Position numbers and translations under genes: made by a program
DNA from: Streptomyces sp. H39-S7
GTDB lineage: Bacteria > Actinomycetota > Actinomycetes > Streptomycetales > Streptomycetaceae
Length of the DNA: 36,420 nt
Reading direction: 5' to 3'
Assembly (NCBI RefSeq): GCF_027158205.1
Contig: NZ_JAPVLU010000045.1
Coordinates: 1-36,420, forward strand
The notes under the pieces: generated by a model
Databases searched by the model: none
What the model was told of the DNA's origin: nothing
What the model saw: the letters and a program-made list of their open reading frames with translations, nothing else
Shown: piece after piece, positions 7,146 through 15,504 of the stretch
Position numbering within the stretch: position 1 is the stretch's first letter
Layout: every line of letters starts with the position of its first letter

Positions 7146-7502
7146 TGTCTGCCCATGGCCCGAACCGTCGCGATGGACTGGGCGGGACATCGTGTCCCGG
7201 CCAATGCCGACCCGGAAGCGCTGACAGTGTTGGTGAGGCGTGAAGCATGGCTCTGGGGCGTTACCCGGATAAATTTGCGAATGTTTGGCGTCATTGGTTT
7301 GCAGGACAGCGGTGTCGACGCACGAGGCTGGCCAGGAGCGAAGATGGTCCGGGCGGCGCGGAGGCCGTAGCGTGGCGCAATCTGACGAACAGTCGGGCCA
7401 CGGCATGGTAGATGCTTTGCCGTCACCTTTGATGCTGCCGCAGGTCAGGGCCCACGGTGCGCCCCTCGGACCTCTTGCCCCGCGCCGGTCACACTGGCTG
7501 GC
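7146..7502. other. Gap with no recognisable gene
   Basis: About 360 bases. Short open frames are present on both strands but lack credible starts or codon bias. A weak -10-like hexamer, CACACT (7490-7495), lies seven bases before the next gene's ATG. Nothing else was identified. Confidence 0.4.
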
Positions 7503-8117
7503 ATGCGCATTGACTTTGATCCTGCGGTTGTTGATCGGGCTGCCTTCTACAGGCTGCTGACCTCGGTGGTTGTGCCTCGGCCGATCGCCTGGGTGTCCAC
7601 GGTCAGCCCGGACGGCCGCACCGACAATCTGGCACCGCACAGCTTCTTCACCGTGTCCTGTGTCAGTCCGCCGATCGTGCAGTTCACTTCCGTTGGGCGG
7701 AAGGACTCGTTGCGCAATATCGAGGGGACGGGGCAGTTTGTTGTGAACTTTGCGCCGGAGCATTTGTTCGAGCAGATCAATGCGACGGCGACGGACTTTC
7801 CCGCTGGGGTGAGTGAGTTCGAGGCGGTGGGGATTGCTCGGGAGCCCAGTTTGCGGGTGAAGCCGTCGCGGGTGGCGGCGTCGCCGGTGGCGTTGGAGTG
7901 CGAGATGCACAGCATGCTGCGGATGGGGGACTCGACCGTGGTGTTCGGGCGGGTCGTGCACGCCGCCGTGTCCGAGGCCGTGCTGGTCGACGGGCATCCC
8001 GAGGTGCGGAAGCTGCGGCCGTTGGCGCGGTTGGGGAAGGACGAGTGGGGGGCGCTCGGGGAGGTGCTGGAGCTCTCCCGGATCCGCTACGCGGACTGGC
8101 CCGGCGCCGGCGGTTAG
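7503..8117 (+). CDS. Flavin reductase-like, FMN-binding split-barrel protein
   Basis: The 204-aa protein matches the flavin reductase-like FMN-binding family. Landmarks are FYRLLTSVVVPRPIAWVSTV (residues about 15-34), NLAPHSFFTVSCVSPPIVQF (about 43-62), the KDSLRNIEGTGQFVVNF stretch typical of the flavin-binding loop, and a C-terminal PLARLGKDEWG motif. Members bind FMN and are often NAD(P)H:flavin oxidoreductases or oxidoreductases of unknown substrate; the cytoplasm is the likely location. The length is normal. The ATG lacks a clear ribosome binding site but follows a -10-like CACACT by seven bases, so it may be leaderless. No clear partner gene is nearby. Confidence 0.85.
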   Translation: MRIDFDPAVVDRAAFYRLLTSVVVPRPIAWVSTVSPDGRTDNLAPHSFFTVSCVSPPIVQFTSVGRKDSLRNIEGTGQFVVNFAPEHLFEQINATATDFPAGVSEFEAVGIAREPSLRVKPSRVAASPVALECEMHSMLRMGDSTVVFGRVVHAAVSEAVLVDGHPEVRKLRPLARLGKDEWGALGEVLELSRIRYADWPGAGG

Positions 8118-8237
8118 GCCGGATGGGCTGACGGCGGTGTCTCCCAGGGGTGATGGGGGCGGCAGGTTCCGTATGTCCTGTGGATCGCGCGGTGTGATCG
8201 GCTGATAGTCGGGTTTCCCGATCATGGAGTCGCGCCG

Positions 8238-9437
8238 ATGCCGATCCGCACACGACGCAGGGCCCTGGCCGCCGCGGTCGCCCTGCTCGGAACCGTTGCT
8301 GTCAGTGCCTGTGACGGCTCCTCCACCGGGCCACCGGTCGTACCCGGGTCGAAAGCGGACCTGGCGCGCGCGTCCGGCGGGGCCACTCAGCCGAAGGGGT
8401 TCACGCTCGTCGCCTCCGGGGACGTCCTGCCCCATGCGGAGATCATCCGCCAGGCCCGGGCGGATGCGGCAGGGCCCGGTTTCGACTTCCACCGGATGCT
8501 CGCGGCCGTGCAGCCGGTCGTCGCCAAGGCGGATCTGGCGATCTGTCATATGGAGACGGTGTACGGCGCGAACGACGGCCCCTTCACCGGCTACCCGACG
8601 TTCAAGTCGCCGCCACAGGTCGCCCAGGCGCTCAAGGACACCGGCTACGACTCCTGCTCCACGGCGTCCAACCACACGCTGGACGACGGTGCGGACGGGG
8701 TGCGGCACACGCTCGACGCCATGGACGCGGTCGGGGTCCGGCACACCGGTTCGGCGCGTTCCGCCGCCGAGGCCCGCCGGCCGACGCTGCTCAGGGCGGG
8801 GAGCGCCACCGTCGCGCAGCTCGCGTACACCTACGACACCAACGGGTTCCCCCTGCCCGAGGGGCAGCCGTGGGCGGTCAACCTCATCGACCCGGAACGG
8901 ATTCTCGCCGACGCCCAGGCCGCCCGGAAGGCCGGGGCCGATGTGGTGGTGGTGAGTCTGCACTGGGGGACCGAGTGGCAGGACGATCCGAACGAGATGC
9001 AGCTCTCCCTCGCCAGAAAGCTGACCGCCGCGCGGACCGGGGGGCGGGCGGACATCGATCTGATCCTCGGCACCCACGCCCACATCCCCCAGGCGTACGA
9101 GAAGGTCAACGGCACCTGGGTCGTCTACGGGATGGGCGACCAGGTCGCCGGCCACATGTTCAACTACGACGACGAGCAGGACGCGCGCGGCAACATGGGG
9201 TCCATCGCCCGGTTCACGTTCGCTCCGCCCGCGACGGCCGGGCAGCGGTGGAGCGTGCGCGAGGCGGAGTTCCTTCCGCAACTGATGGACCTCGGGCCGC
9301 CGTTCCGCGTCGTGACTCTCAATGACGCGCTGCGCCGGCAGCCGGGCCGCGTCGACTACCTGAAGGCCCGTGATCACATCCGCGCCATGGTCCTGAGCCG
9401 CGGTGGTGGAGCTGCGGGGCTGACCATGGTCCCGTGA
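8238..9437 (+). CDS. CapA-family lipoprotein (poly-gamma-glutamate capsule type)
   Basis: The 399-aa protein starts with a lipoprotein signal (basic n-region RTRRR, hydrophobic stretch, lipobox VSAC with Cys25). It continues as a CapA/PgsA-type metallophosphatase-like domain (about residues 50-340). Motifs are VASGDVLPH (about 57-65), CHMETVYGANDGPFTGYPTF, TASNHTLDDG, VSLHWGTEW and LGTHAHIPQ, matching the conserved Asp, Glu, Asn-His, His-Trp-Gly and His-x-His positions. CapA proteins take part in poly-gamma-glutamate capsule export or attachment in Bacillus; the role of single actinobacterial copies is unclear, and no capB or capC partner is visible here. GGAG lies about eight bases upstream of the ATG. 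It ends one base before the convergent hydrolase stop. Confidence 0.88.
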   Translation: MPIRTRRRALAAAVALLGTVAVSACDGSSTGPPVVPGSKADLARASGGATQPKGFTLVASGDVLPHAEIIRQARADAAGPGFDFHRMLAAVQPVVAKADLAICHMETVYGANDGPFTGYPTFKSPPQVAQALKDTGYDSCSTASNHTLDDGADGVRHTLDAMDAVGVRHTGSARSAAEARRPTLLRAGSATVAQLAYTYDTNGFPLPEGQPWAVNLIDPERILADAQAARKAGADVVVVSLHWGTEWQDDPNEMQLSLARKLTAARTGGRADIDLILGTHAHIPQAYEKVNGTWVVYGMGDQVAGHMFNYDDEQDARGNMGSIARFTFAPPATAGQRWSVREAEFLPQLMDLGPPFRVVTLNDALRRQPGRVDYLKARDHIRAMVLSRGGGAAGLTMVP

Positions 9438-9438
9438 G

Positions 9439-10197
9439 TCAGGAGTCGGGGATCCCGGCGGCGCGGGCCAGCAAGCGGGCGGTCCGCGTCCCGGCGTCGA
9501 CGGCATGGTTTGCCGTGCTGGGCAGGCAGCGCCGATGTTCCACGTTGTACTCGGCCATGATGACGCCGGCATGGTCGGTCGCGAACTCGTGGAGCCGCAC
9601 CGGCCAGCCGCGTTCCTCCAGGGCGTCGCGCAGTTCACGTGACTGTGCGATGTCCACCGACGAGTCGGTGGTGCCGTGCACCAGGTGGACCGGAATCGGG
9701 GGCACCGGTTCGCCGGACCGGGTCGCGTCGAGAACCGGGACGGTGCCCGTGGTCGGCGCCGGCAAGCGGTATCCGCCGGAGATACCCACGACCGCGCGCG
9801 GCCGCCAGCCGTCGAGCACGGCCGGGTCAAGGGCGGCCGGGTCGAGGGCCACGCCCAGCACGGCGTTGGCGCCCAGTGACCACCCCGCCAGGATCATCCG
9901 CTCGGGATCCCCGCCGAAGCGGGCCGCGTTCTCGCGCGCGAACGTGACCGACTCGGCCAACTGCGACCGGCCGCCGTCGGGGGCGTCGGGATGCCAGTCC
10001 GGCACGAGGACGAGGACTCCGAGTCGTGCGGCGCTCCGGGCGAGCGGCGCGAGCACGTCCCGTTCGCCGCCGCCGCGGCCGTGCCAGAGGAGCACCACGG
10101 GCGAAGCCGACGACGAGGCTGCGGGCCGATGGACGTCGATGCGCTTGCCGCTCGTCCCGTAGACGAGTTCGGTCGCCATCTCGATGTCCGCCGTCAT
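9439..10197 (-). CDS. Alpha/beta hydrolase
   Basis: The 252-aa protein is an alpha/beta hydrolase-fold enzyme. The oxyanion strand is LLWHGRGGG (about 36-44), the nucleophile elbow is GWSLG with Ser107, the likely acid is Asp178 in HGTTDSS, and the catalytic His is His209 in ATDHAGV. The full triad is visible, so activity is likely. The substrate cannot be told; the compact lid-less layout resembles carboxylesterase/dienelactone hydrolase-type enzymes. No signal peptide is present. The ATG at 10197 is preferred over an upstream in-frame start at 10290 because GGGGG lies seven to eight bases before it. It converges tail to tail with the CapA gene, one base apart. Confidence 0.82.
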   Translation of the reverse strand: MTADIEMATELVYGTSGKRIDVHRPAASSSASPVVLLWHGRGGGERDVLAPLARSAARLGVLVLVPDWHPDAPDGGRSQLAESVTFARENAARFGGDPERMILAGWSLGANAVLGVALDPAALDPAVLDGWRPRAVVGISGGYRLPAPTTGTVPVLDATRSGEPVPPIPVHLVHGTTDSSVDIAQSRELRDALEERGWPVRLHEFATDHAGVIMAEYNVEHRRCLPSTANHAVDAGTRTARLLARAAGIPDS

Positions 10198-10334
10198 GGC
10201 ACTGCCCCCTAGATCGTCACCACGCGCGCTGCGCCGCATGATCAGCTTCCCCGGCCCCACCGTACCCGGAACCGTCGATACCCGACTCACGTCGAAGGGG
10301 TACGCCGCCGGGGCGTTGTCATGGAGGACCCGTC

Positions 10335-11294
10335 ATGCGCAGTCGTGCCGCTCTCACCAGTGCAGTCCTGTTATGTGTGTCGCTCACCGTCGCGGGGTGC
10401 GGCGCCGAGGGGGTGCGGACGGCGTCGGACGCTCCCGCCGGCAAGGGGGCCCTGGTGACCGCCGACGCCGGGCGTCCGGACGGGGCTGCCGCACGGCGGG
10501 CGGCCGAGGTGGCCAAAGCCTGGACGGGATCGGCGGCGGAACAGGTCTGGCGCAAGAGGTACCGGCCGGTCGACAGGACGGAGTGGCTCCCGCCGGACGC
10601 GTTCCGCAGCGACGGGGACAAGGTCGCGTTCATGAGCGGGCACCTCGACCTCGCCACGCAGCTCCCGACAACGGCGCCGGGCGACGGAGAGGCAACGGTG
10701 ACGTGGTCGGACGGGACGACGGTCACACGCCCTGCACTGACGACCCGTCAGGTGTTCGACGGACTGGTGATGAACCGGCTCCCTTGTGAGGGGGCGGGCT
10801 GCGACCGGCGGCTGCGGGTGACCGGAGTCAAGGGCGGAACCCGGACCCAGGCGACGAGTCGGGGCCGGGCCACCATCCCCGTCTGGGAGTTCACCATCGA
10901 GGGCTACGCCCAGCCGTTCGCCTTTCCTGCCGTGGCCCCCGATCGGCCTCCGGAGGAGTCACAGACGGGTCTGTCCGCGCCTGAGATCAAGGGCCTGGCT
11001 TCGGGTGTCGGCTGGAACGGGATCTCCTCCGACGGCCTCGTCCTCGACGCCCGGGTCTCGCACGGGTCGTGCGAGGACATCCTGCCCGGCCAGGTGTACG
11101 AGACGAAGGACGTCGTCGTCCTCATCGGCCGGGTCGGGCCCTGGAAACTGCCCAAGAACGCGCCGTGCGACGCGGTCATGCGAACGTCGCCCGCGCAGTT
11201 CCGGCTCTCGCGCCCGCTGGGCGACCGGACCGTGCTCGACGCGGCGCGGGGGAACCCGCTGACGATCGCGGCGCTCGGGGCGGCACTCGCCTGA
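10335..11294 (+). CDS. Secreted lipoprotein of unknown function with a TTA codon
   Basis: The 319-aa protein has a lipoprotein signal (MRSR, hydrophobic segment, lipobox VAGC with Cys22). A mainly beta, Trp/Pro-containing exported domain without a recognised family follows. Two Cys pairs (in PCEGAGC near 150-156, and near 240 and 270) could form disulfides. GGAGGA (10323-10328), six bases before the ATG, supports the start. Codon 13 (10371-10373), inside the signal peptide, is the rare Leu codon TTA. In Streptomyces this needs the bldA tRNA, which accumulates late in development, so expression is probably developmental. It lies divergent from the hydrolase and upstream of the regulator operon. 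Confidence 0.8.
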   Translation: MRSRAALTSAVLLCVSLTVAGCGAEGVRTASDAPAGKGALVTADAGRPDGAAARRAAEVAKAWTGSAAEQVWRKRYRPVDRTEWLPPDAFRSDGDKVAFMSGHLDLATQLPTTAPGDGEATVTWSDGTTVTRPALTTRQVFDGLVMNRLPCEGAGCDRRLRVTGVKGGTRTQATSRGRATIPVWEFTIEGYAQPFAFPAVAPDRPPEESQTGLSAPEIKGLASGVGWNGISSDGLVLDARVSHGSCEDILPGQVYETKDVVVLIGRVGPWKLPKNAPCDAVMRTSPAQFRLSRPLGDRTVLDAARGNPLTIAALGAALA

Positions 11295-11323
11295 CCGGGT
11301 CGCGCGGTGATGCCCGAATGAGA

Positions 11324-11376
11324 CAGAGACTTCTCTGCAGATAGTTCTTTGCAGAGAAGTCTCTGTAACTTATGCT
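11324..11376 (+). promoter_or_regulatory. Twin-palindrome operator overlapping a promoter
   Basis: Two copies of the palindrome CAGAGA-NN-TCTCTG lie at 11324-11337 (centre CT) and 11352-11365 (centre AG), 28 bp centre to centre. Together they form a 16-bp perfect inverted repeat, 11324-11339 with 11350-11365. TTGCAG (11349-11354) and TATGCT (11371-11376), 16 bp apart, form a likely -35/-10 pair. The right palindrome overlaps the -35, so a bound protein would block transcription. The regulator encoded immediately downstream is the obvious candidate. Confidence 0.7.
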
Positions 11377-11383
11377 GAGTGTC

Positions 11384-12007
11384 ATGGCCGATGAATCCGC
11401 ACGTCCGTCGCACCCCTCCGCGCCCGATCCGGAGAAGCCCGTCCGTCACATCGACGCCCGCAGCCTTCGCGGGCTGGCGCACCCGCTGCGCATGCGGATG
11501 CTCGAGCTGCTCAACCTCGACGGACCCGCGACCTCGACCGGGCTCGCCGAACGGCTGGGTGAGAACACCGGCACCGTCAGCTGGCATCTGCGTCAGCTCG
11601 CCGAGCACGGCTTCATCGAGGAAGTGGTCGGACGGGGCACCAAGCGCGAGCGCTGGTGGCAGGCGGTCAAGGAACGGCGCACGCTCGACACCACGGAGTT
11701 CCGGTACGACCCCGACACCCGGGGCGCGCTCTCCGTCTACATGCACGAGTTGATCCAGCAGACGTTCTCCCGGGTCGCCAACTACCTCGCCGACGACTGG
11801 CAGGGCGGTCCCTGGCAGGGCGTCGGCACTCTCTCCGACCGGACCGACCTCCGTATGACTCCCGCGCAACTCGACGCGCTCAGCGCGGAGTTGCTGGCCG
11901 TCATCGACCGGCACGCCCCGGACCCCGACGCGGAGCCCGGCGAGGACGCGCTGCCCGTCATCATTCAGCTGCAGTCGTTCCCCCGCAGGGAGCGTGGCGG
12001 CGCGTGA
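11384..12007 (+). CDS. ArsR-like winged-helix transcriptional regulator
   Basis: The 207-aa protein carries an N-terminal winged helix-turn-helix (about residues 20-95). Its sequence RSLRGLAHPLRMRMLELL, LAERLGENTGTVSWHLRQL and the wing FIEEVVGRGTKRERWW are typical of the ArsR/HTH_20 group. The C-terminal part (100-200) has no recognised ligand-binding fold. ATG 11384 is chosen over 11372 because the latter would overlap the -10 box. With TATGCT ending seven bases upstream, the mRNA is probably leaderless. The stop overlaps the GTG of the following MFS gene (GTGA), so the two are translationally coupled. The probable role is repressing its own operon until the exporter's substrate appears. Confidence 0.88.
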   Translation: MADESARPSHPSAPDPEKPVRHIDARSLRGLAHPLRMRMLELLNLDGPATSTGLAERLGENTGTVSWHLRQLAEHGFIEEVVGRGTKRERWWQAVKERRTLDTTEFRYDPDTRGALSVYMHELIQQTFSRVANYLADDWQGGPWQGVGTLSDRTDLRMTPAQLDALSAELLAVIDRHAPDPDAEPGEDALPVIIQLQSFPRRERGGA

Positions 12008-13410
12008 ACGCGGACACCGGCAGGGACACGCACACGCACATGGACGCGAACACGAACGCGGAGACGGGCACGGACATGGACCACGGTTCGAGCGAAGGCG
12101 TGCTCCGCGCTGACGCCATACCCGCGGACGACGCGCGCCCGGACGCCCGCATACGCGGCGGGCTGCTGCGTCGGCACCGGGACTTCAGGCTGCTGTGGTG
12201 CGGTGAGACGGCGGGCAAGTTCGGCGCGTCCGTCACCGGGGTGGCGATGCCCCTGGCCGCCGTCACCGCGCTGCACGCCACCACCTTCCAGGTCGGCCTG
12301 CTGACGGCCGCCACCTGGCTGCCGTGGCTGATCATCGGCCTTCCCGTCGGCGTCTGGGTGGACCGGCTGCCCCGCCGCCCGATCATGCTGAGCGCGGCGG
12401 CCGTCTCCTTCCTGCTGTACATCAGCATCCCGGTCGCCGCCTGGTCCGGCATGCTGAGCGTCGGCCTGCTGCTCGCTGTCGCCCTCCTGACAGGTACGGC
12501 CGCGGTCTTCTTCCAGACCGCCTACACGGCCTACCTCCCCAGCATCCTCGCCCCGGCCGACCAGCCCGAGGGCAACGCCAAGCTGCACGGCAGCGCGTCG
12601 GCCGCGCAGATCGTGGGACTCGGATCCGGCGGTCTGATCGCCCAGTTGGCGGGCGCGATCAACGGAATGTTCGCCAACGCGGCCACGTTCCTCGTCTCGC
12701 TGCTCTGCCTGTCGGGCATCCGGCACCGCGAGCCGCGCACCGCCAAGGCCGAACGCGCGCCCAGAGCACTGGTCAAGGAGGTCGGCGAAGGGCTGCGGCT
12801 GGCCACCCGCGATCCCTGGATCCGCACGCTGACGCTGTTCGGCGCGACGTCCAATCTCGCGCTGATGGGGTACCAGTCGGTCCAGGTGGTCTTCCTGGTG
12901 CGGGAGGTCGGCGTGGGCTCCGGTACGGTCGGCGCGCTGATCGCGGCCGCCGGCAGCGGTGGAATCGCGGGGGCGTTCGCCGCCCGCCGGGTCGCCGCCC
13001 GCCTCGGGACGGCGCGCGCCACGCTCCTGTTCGAGCTGGGCTTCGCGGTGTTCGCCCTGCTCATCCCACTCACCGTCGACGGGGCGGGAATGCTGCTCTA
13101 CGTGGCGGGTGGGTTCTGCGTCGCCGCCGGGGTGGTGGCGGGCAACGTCATCAAGGCGAGCTTCCAGCAGAGCTACTGCCCGCCGGAGCTGCTCGGTCGC
13201 CTGACCGCGAGCACGTCGTTCATCAACTTCGGCACGATCCCGCTCGGCGCGCTGCTCGGCGGAACGTTGGGCACCGTACTCGGCCTGCGCGCCGCCATGT
13301 GGATCACGACGGCGGGTGTGCCGCTCGCCGCTCTCATCCTGGTCTTCTCGCCGGTGCGCCGGGCCCGTGATCTGCCGACGTCCCCGGTGTCCGCCGACGG
13401 CTTGCGGTGA
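12004..13410 (+). CDS. MFS exporter coupled to the winged-helix regulator
   Basis: The 468-aa protein is a major facilitator transporter with about twelve membrane helices after a 55-residue hydrophilic N-terminus rich in Thr, Asp and His. Landmarks are FRLLWCGETAGKFGASVTGV (helix 1), GLPVGVWVDRLPRRP (the MFS loop 2-3 motif) and YCPPELLGRLTASTSF near the C-terminus. The type resembles EntS/tetracycline-exporter-like proteins of the MFS_3 group. GTG 12004 overlaps the stop of the upstream regulator by four bases; internal ATGs at 12040 and 12076 are alternatives. The context implies drug or metabolite efflux controlled by the neighbour. It shares segments with the exporter at 29939, so the two are relatives. 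Confidence 0.87.
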   Translation: MNADTGRDTHTHMDANTNAETGTDMDHGSSEGVLRADAIPADDARPDARIRGGLLRRHRDFRLLWCGETAGKFGASVTGVAMPLAAVTALHATTFQVGLLTAATWLPWLIIGLPVGVWVDRLPRRPIMLSAAAVSFLLYISIPVAAWSGMLSVGLLLAVALLTGTAAVFFQTAYTAYLPSILAPADQPEGNAKLHGSASAAQIVGLGSGGLIAQLAGAINGMFANAATFLVSLLCLSGIRHREPRTAKAERAPRALVKEVGEGLRLATRDPWIRTLTLFGATSNLALMGYQSVQVVFLVREVGVGSGTVGALIAAAGSGGIAGAFAARRVAARLGTARATLLFELGFAVFALLIPLTVDGAGMLLYVAGGFCVAAGVVAGNVIKASFQQSYCPPELLGRLTASTSFINFGTIPLGALLGGTLGTVLGLRAAMWITTAGVPLAALILVFSPVRRARDLPTSPVSADGLR

Positions 13411-13424
13411 CCCGCCACTGACCC

Positions 13425-13438
13425 GCCGGGCGCCCGGC
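13425..13438. terminator. GC palindrome between convergent genes
   Basis: GCCGGGC-GCCCGGC is a perfect 14-bp palindrome in the 37-base gap between the MFS gene and the convergent membrane protein. It could fold into a short hairpin, but it is weak evidence for termination. Confidence 0.3.
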
Positions 13439-13447
13439 ACGGAGCCC

Positions 13448-14314
13448 TCAGTACGTGAGGACCGCCCACACCAGGGCGCCGACGACGGCCGCCGCGTAAC
13501 ACCCGGTTGCCGCGACCACCGCCTGGTAGCGGGCCCGCGGACTCCAGGAGGTCAACGTCAACAGCCAGGCCAGCACAGGCAGGACCAGGATGGCGTGCAG
13601 GCTGACACCGTGCAGGGGCTTGACGGAGGCGGTGCTGCGGTAGCCGGCGGCCTGGTGGCCGGTGCGGGTCAGGATGACGCCGCGCGCGATCATCGCGGCC
13701 CCCGACAGGAGTCCGATGAGCAGGACGGCGAAACCCGTGCGCAGCGCGAGCGGCATCCCGGCCGGCCCCTGGGGCCGCCGGGTGAACGAGATGACGGCGA
13801 ACGCGGACAGGATCACGACGAGCAGCGCACCGCCGACGGCCAGCGACATGGACACCAGGGTGTTGACGGGCGACTCCATGTTGAAGTGCGACGGCACCCG
13901 GCGCCACGCCTGGAGTGTGATGCCGCCGACCTCCAGCACGCAGTCGGCCGCGAACAGGGTGAGCAGCACGGCGCGGGTGCGCGCCCCCATCTGCAGATAC
14001 GACGTCACCCAGGCGACCGCGATCAGTGTCAGGCCGAAGGAGAGCCCGAACGTGAAGGGCTTCCGCCAGGAGACCGGCCCCTCCCACGGCCCTCCGTCCA
14101 CGGCGAACACCCCCAGGTGCACCAGGCCGGAGGCGACGAGAGCGGCGCCCGTCGCGTAACAGAGCCGCTCGCTGCTCCGTGCGGTTCGCCACACCTCACG
14201 TCGCCACGCCTCCCTCCGGCACACCTCACTCCGCCACCTCGCGAGCGGCGCTTCCTCGGTGCGCGCGCGTGTCGCAGGGTCCGGCTGGGGCGGTACCGCT
14301 CGCGGGATCTCCAT
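13448..14314 (-). CDS. Seven-helix membrane protein of unknown function
   Basis: The 288-aa protein has a basic hydrophilic N-terminus (about 1-48) and then seven clear membrane segments. They start at LCYATGAALVASG (about 50), FTFGLSFGLTLIAVAW, AVLLTLFAADCVLEVGG, SMSLAVGGALLVVILSAF, FAVLLIGLLSGAAMIARG, ILVLPVLAWLLTL and CYAAAVVGALVWAVL (near 280). No transporter or enzyme motif is recognised; SWRKPFTFG and QAWRRVPSHFN are the most distinctive conserved-looking pieces. I recall similar uncharacterised actinobacterial integral membrane proteins. The start is uncertain: no strong ribosome binding site precedes ATG 14314, and an internal start before helix 1 is possible. It converges with the MFS gene. 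Confidence 0.65.
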   Translation of the reverse strand: MEIPRAVPPQPDPATRARTEEAPLARWRSEVCRREAWRREVWRTARSSERLCYATGAALVASGLVHLGVFAVDGGPWEGPVSWRKPFTFGLSFGLTLIAVAWVTSYLQMGARTRAVLLTLFAADCVLEVGGITLQAWRRVPSHFNMESPVNTLVSMSLAVGGALLVVILSAFAVISFTRRPQGPAGMPLALRTGFAVLLIGLLSGAAMIARGVILTRTGHQAAGYRSTASVKPLHGVSLHAILVLPVLAWLLTLTSWSPRARYQAVVAATGCYAAAVVGALVWAVLTY

Positions 14315-14440
14315 GCCCCAAGAGTCCCGAGCGGATGTCCGGGTGTCGTCGTCCGGCCGAAGGCACCTGGGCTACGCCCGGGGGAGTAGGCACTCGGCGG
14401 ACGACCGGGGCGCGCGGATACCGCCCGGCGGTGAATGGCC

Positions 14441-14520
14441 GAGGGAAGTCGGGAAAGGGTCGGTCGGAAGGGGCCGGTCGGGAAGGCGTCGGTCGGGGAA
14501 GCCGCGAAGGGTCGGGCGGA
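14441..14520. repeat. Purine-rich degenerate repeat
   Basis: About 80 bases of imperfect GGTCGGTCGGGAAGG-like units, strongly purine-skewed on the plus strand. They lie just beyond the stop of the 52-aa minus-strand gene at 14528. No coding sense is visible. Confidence 0.4.
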
Positions 14521-14527
14521 ACAGGGG

Positions 14528-14686
14528 TTACGCGGCGCTCGCGCGTTCGGCGCGGCGCGCCGTCAGATAGGTGTCCCGGAGGCGGGCGAGTTCTTTGAGT
14601 TCGGCGGGGGTCCAGGATCGGTCGCCGTGCGCCTGGACATAGGCGCGCAGTCGATCATTCGCATGGGTCGAGAGTGTGCCGCGCAT
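14528..14686 (-). CDS. 52-aa microprotein, paralog of the one at 17656
   Basis: The small protein begins MRGTLSTHANDRLRAYVQAH, continues GDRSWTPAELKELARLRDTY and ends ARRAERASAA. Its twin at 17656-17814 is also exactly 52 aa and shares 30 of 52 residues by my alignment. Shared motifs are AND-x-LRAY, AHG-x-R and WTPAEL-x-EL-x-RLR. Conservation of length and motif argues strongly that both are real genes. The charged helical WTPAEL...RLR segment suggests a small helix-turn-helix or protein-interaction domain, but no family is recognised. It lies head to head with the HAD gene at 14803, leaving about 115 bases for two promoters. Confidence 0.65.
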   Translation of the reverse strand: MRGTLSTHANDRLRAYVQAHGDRSWTPAELKELARLRDTYLTARRAERASAA

Positions 14687-14802
14687 GCGATAAGACTATG
14701 GGTCCTGTGCGGCAATCGGAATCCAGCTGCCAGGAACGGCATATGCGACCTCGGGACGGCGCGGCATTCCGGGCCCGTCCGGAACCCTCGTACGCTGACG
14801 GG

Positions 14803-15504
14803 GTGATCGAGGCAATGGTGTTCGATATCGGCGAGACACTCATCAGCGATACCCGGTACTGGGAGTCCTGGGCCGACTGGCTCGGTATTCCACGGCACAC
14901 GATGTCCGCCCTGGTGGGCGCGGTGGTGTCACAGGGCCGCGACGAGGCCGACGCGTTGCGGCTCATTCGTCCCGGGCTCGACCTTCCGGCCGCGCACGCG
15001 GCCCGTCGTACCGCCGGTCGCGGCGAGTTCCTCGACGAATCCGACCTCTACCCGGATGTGCGTCCGGCGCTCGGCGGATTGCGGAAGCTCGGAATCCGCG
15101 TGCTGGTCGCGGGCAATCAATCGGTACGCGCGGGCGAGCTGCTGCAGGGCCTGGACCTGCCCGTCGACGCGATCGTGACGTCCGAGGAGTGGGGTGTGGC
15201 CAAGCCCAGCCCGGAATTCTTCGCCCGGGTCGTGGAGTTGGCGCGGGCGGAACCGCACGAGATCGTGTACGTCGGGGACCATCCGGCCCACGACGTCCTC
15301 CCGGCGAAGGACCACGGGCTGTTGGTCGCGCATCTGCGGCGCGGACCGTGGGGACATCTGTGGGCGGAAGATCCGCAGACGGTGGCCCGGGCCGACTGGC
15401 GCATCGGTTCGCTGACGGAACTCACCGCGATCGTCTCTCAGCAGGGTGCGCGATCGGAATCCCCCGAGACGGGCCCCGCCTCCCTCTCGCCCACGTTCCA
15501 GTAG
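14803..15504 (+). CDS. HAD-family hydrolase (phosphatase-like)
   Basis: The 233-aa protein shows HAD-superfamily motifs: motif I FDIGET (about residues 7-12, nucleophile Asp8, with Gly-Glu where D-x-D is more usual), motif II VAGNQS, the motif III Lys in AKPSPEFF, and motif IV VGDHPAHD. A helical cap lies between motifs I and II (about 20-85), as in subfamily I. The likely activity is hydrolysis of a small phosphate ester in the cytoplasm; the substrate is unknown. GTG 14803 is preferred because TACGCT (14791-14796) lies six bases upstream, as expected for a leaderless start. ATG 14815 is the alternative. Confidence 0.82.
   Translation: MIEAMVFDIGETLISDTRYWESWADWLGIPRHTMSALVGAVVSQGRDEADALRLIRPGLDLPAAHAARRTAGRGEFLDESDLYPDVRPALGGLRKLGIRVLVAGNQSVRAGELLQGLDLPVDAIVTSEEWGVAKPSPEFFARVVELARAEPHEIVYVGDHPAHDVLPAKDHGLLVAHLRRGPWGHLWAEDPQTVARADWRIGSLTELTAIVSQQGARSESPETGPASLSPTFQ

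Noticed and set aside
7140..9830. Nearly 900-codon open frame on the minus strand
   Set aside because: It lies opposite the flavin reductase and CapA genes with recognised motifs, and its translation resembles no protein.
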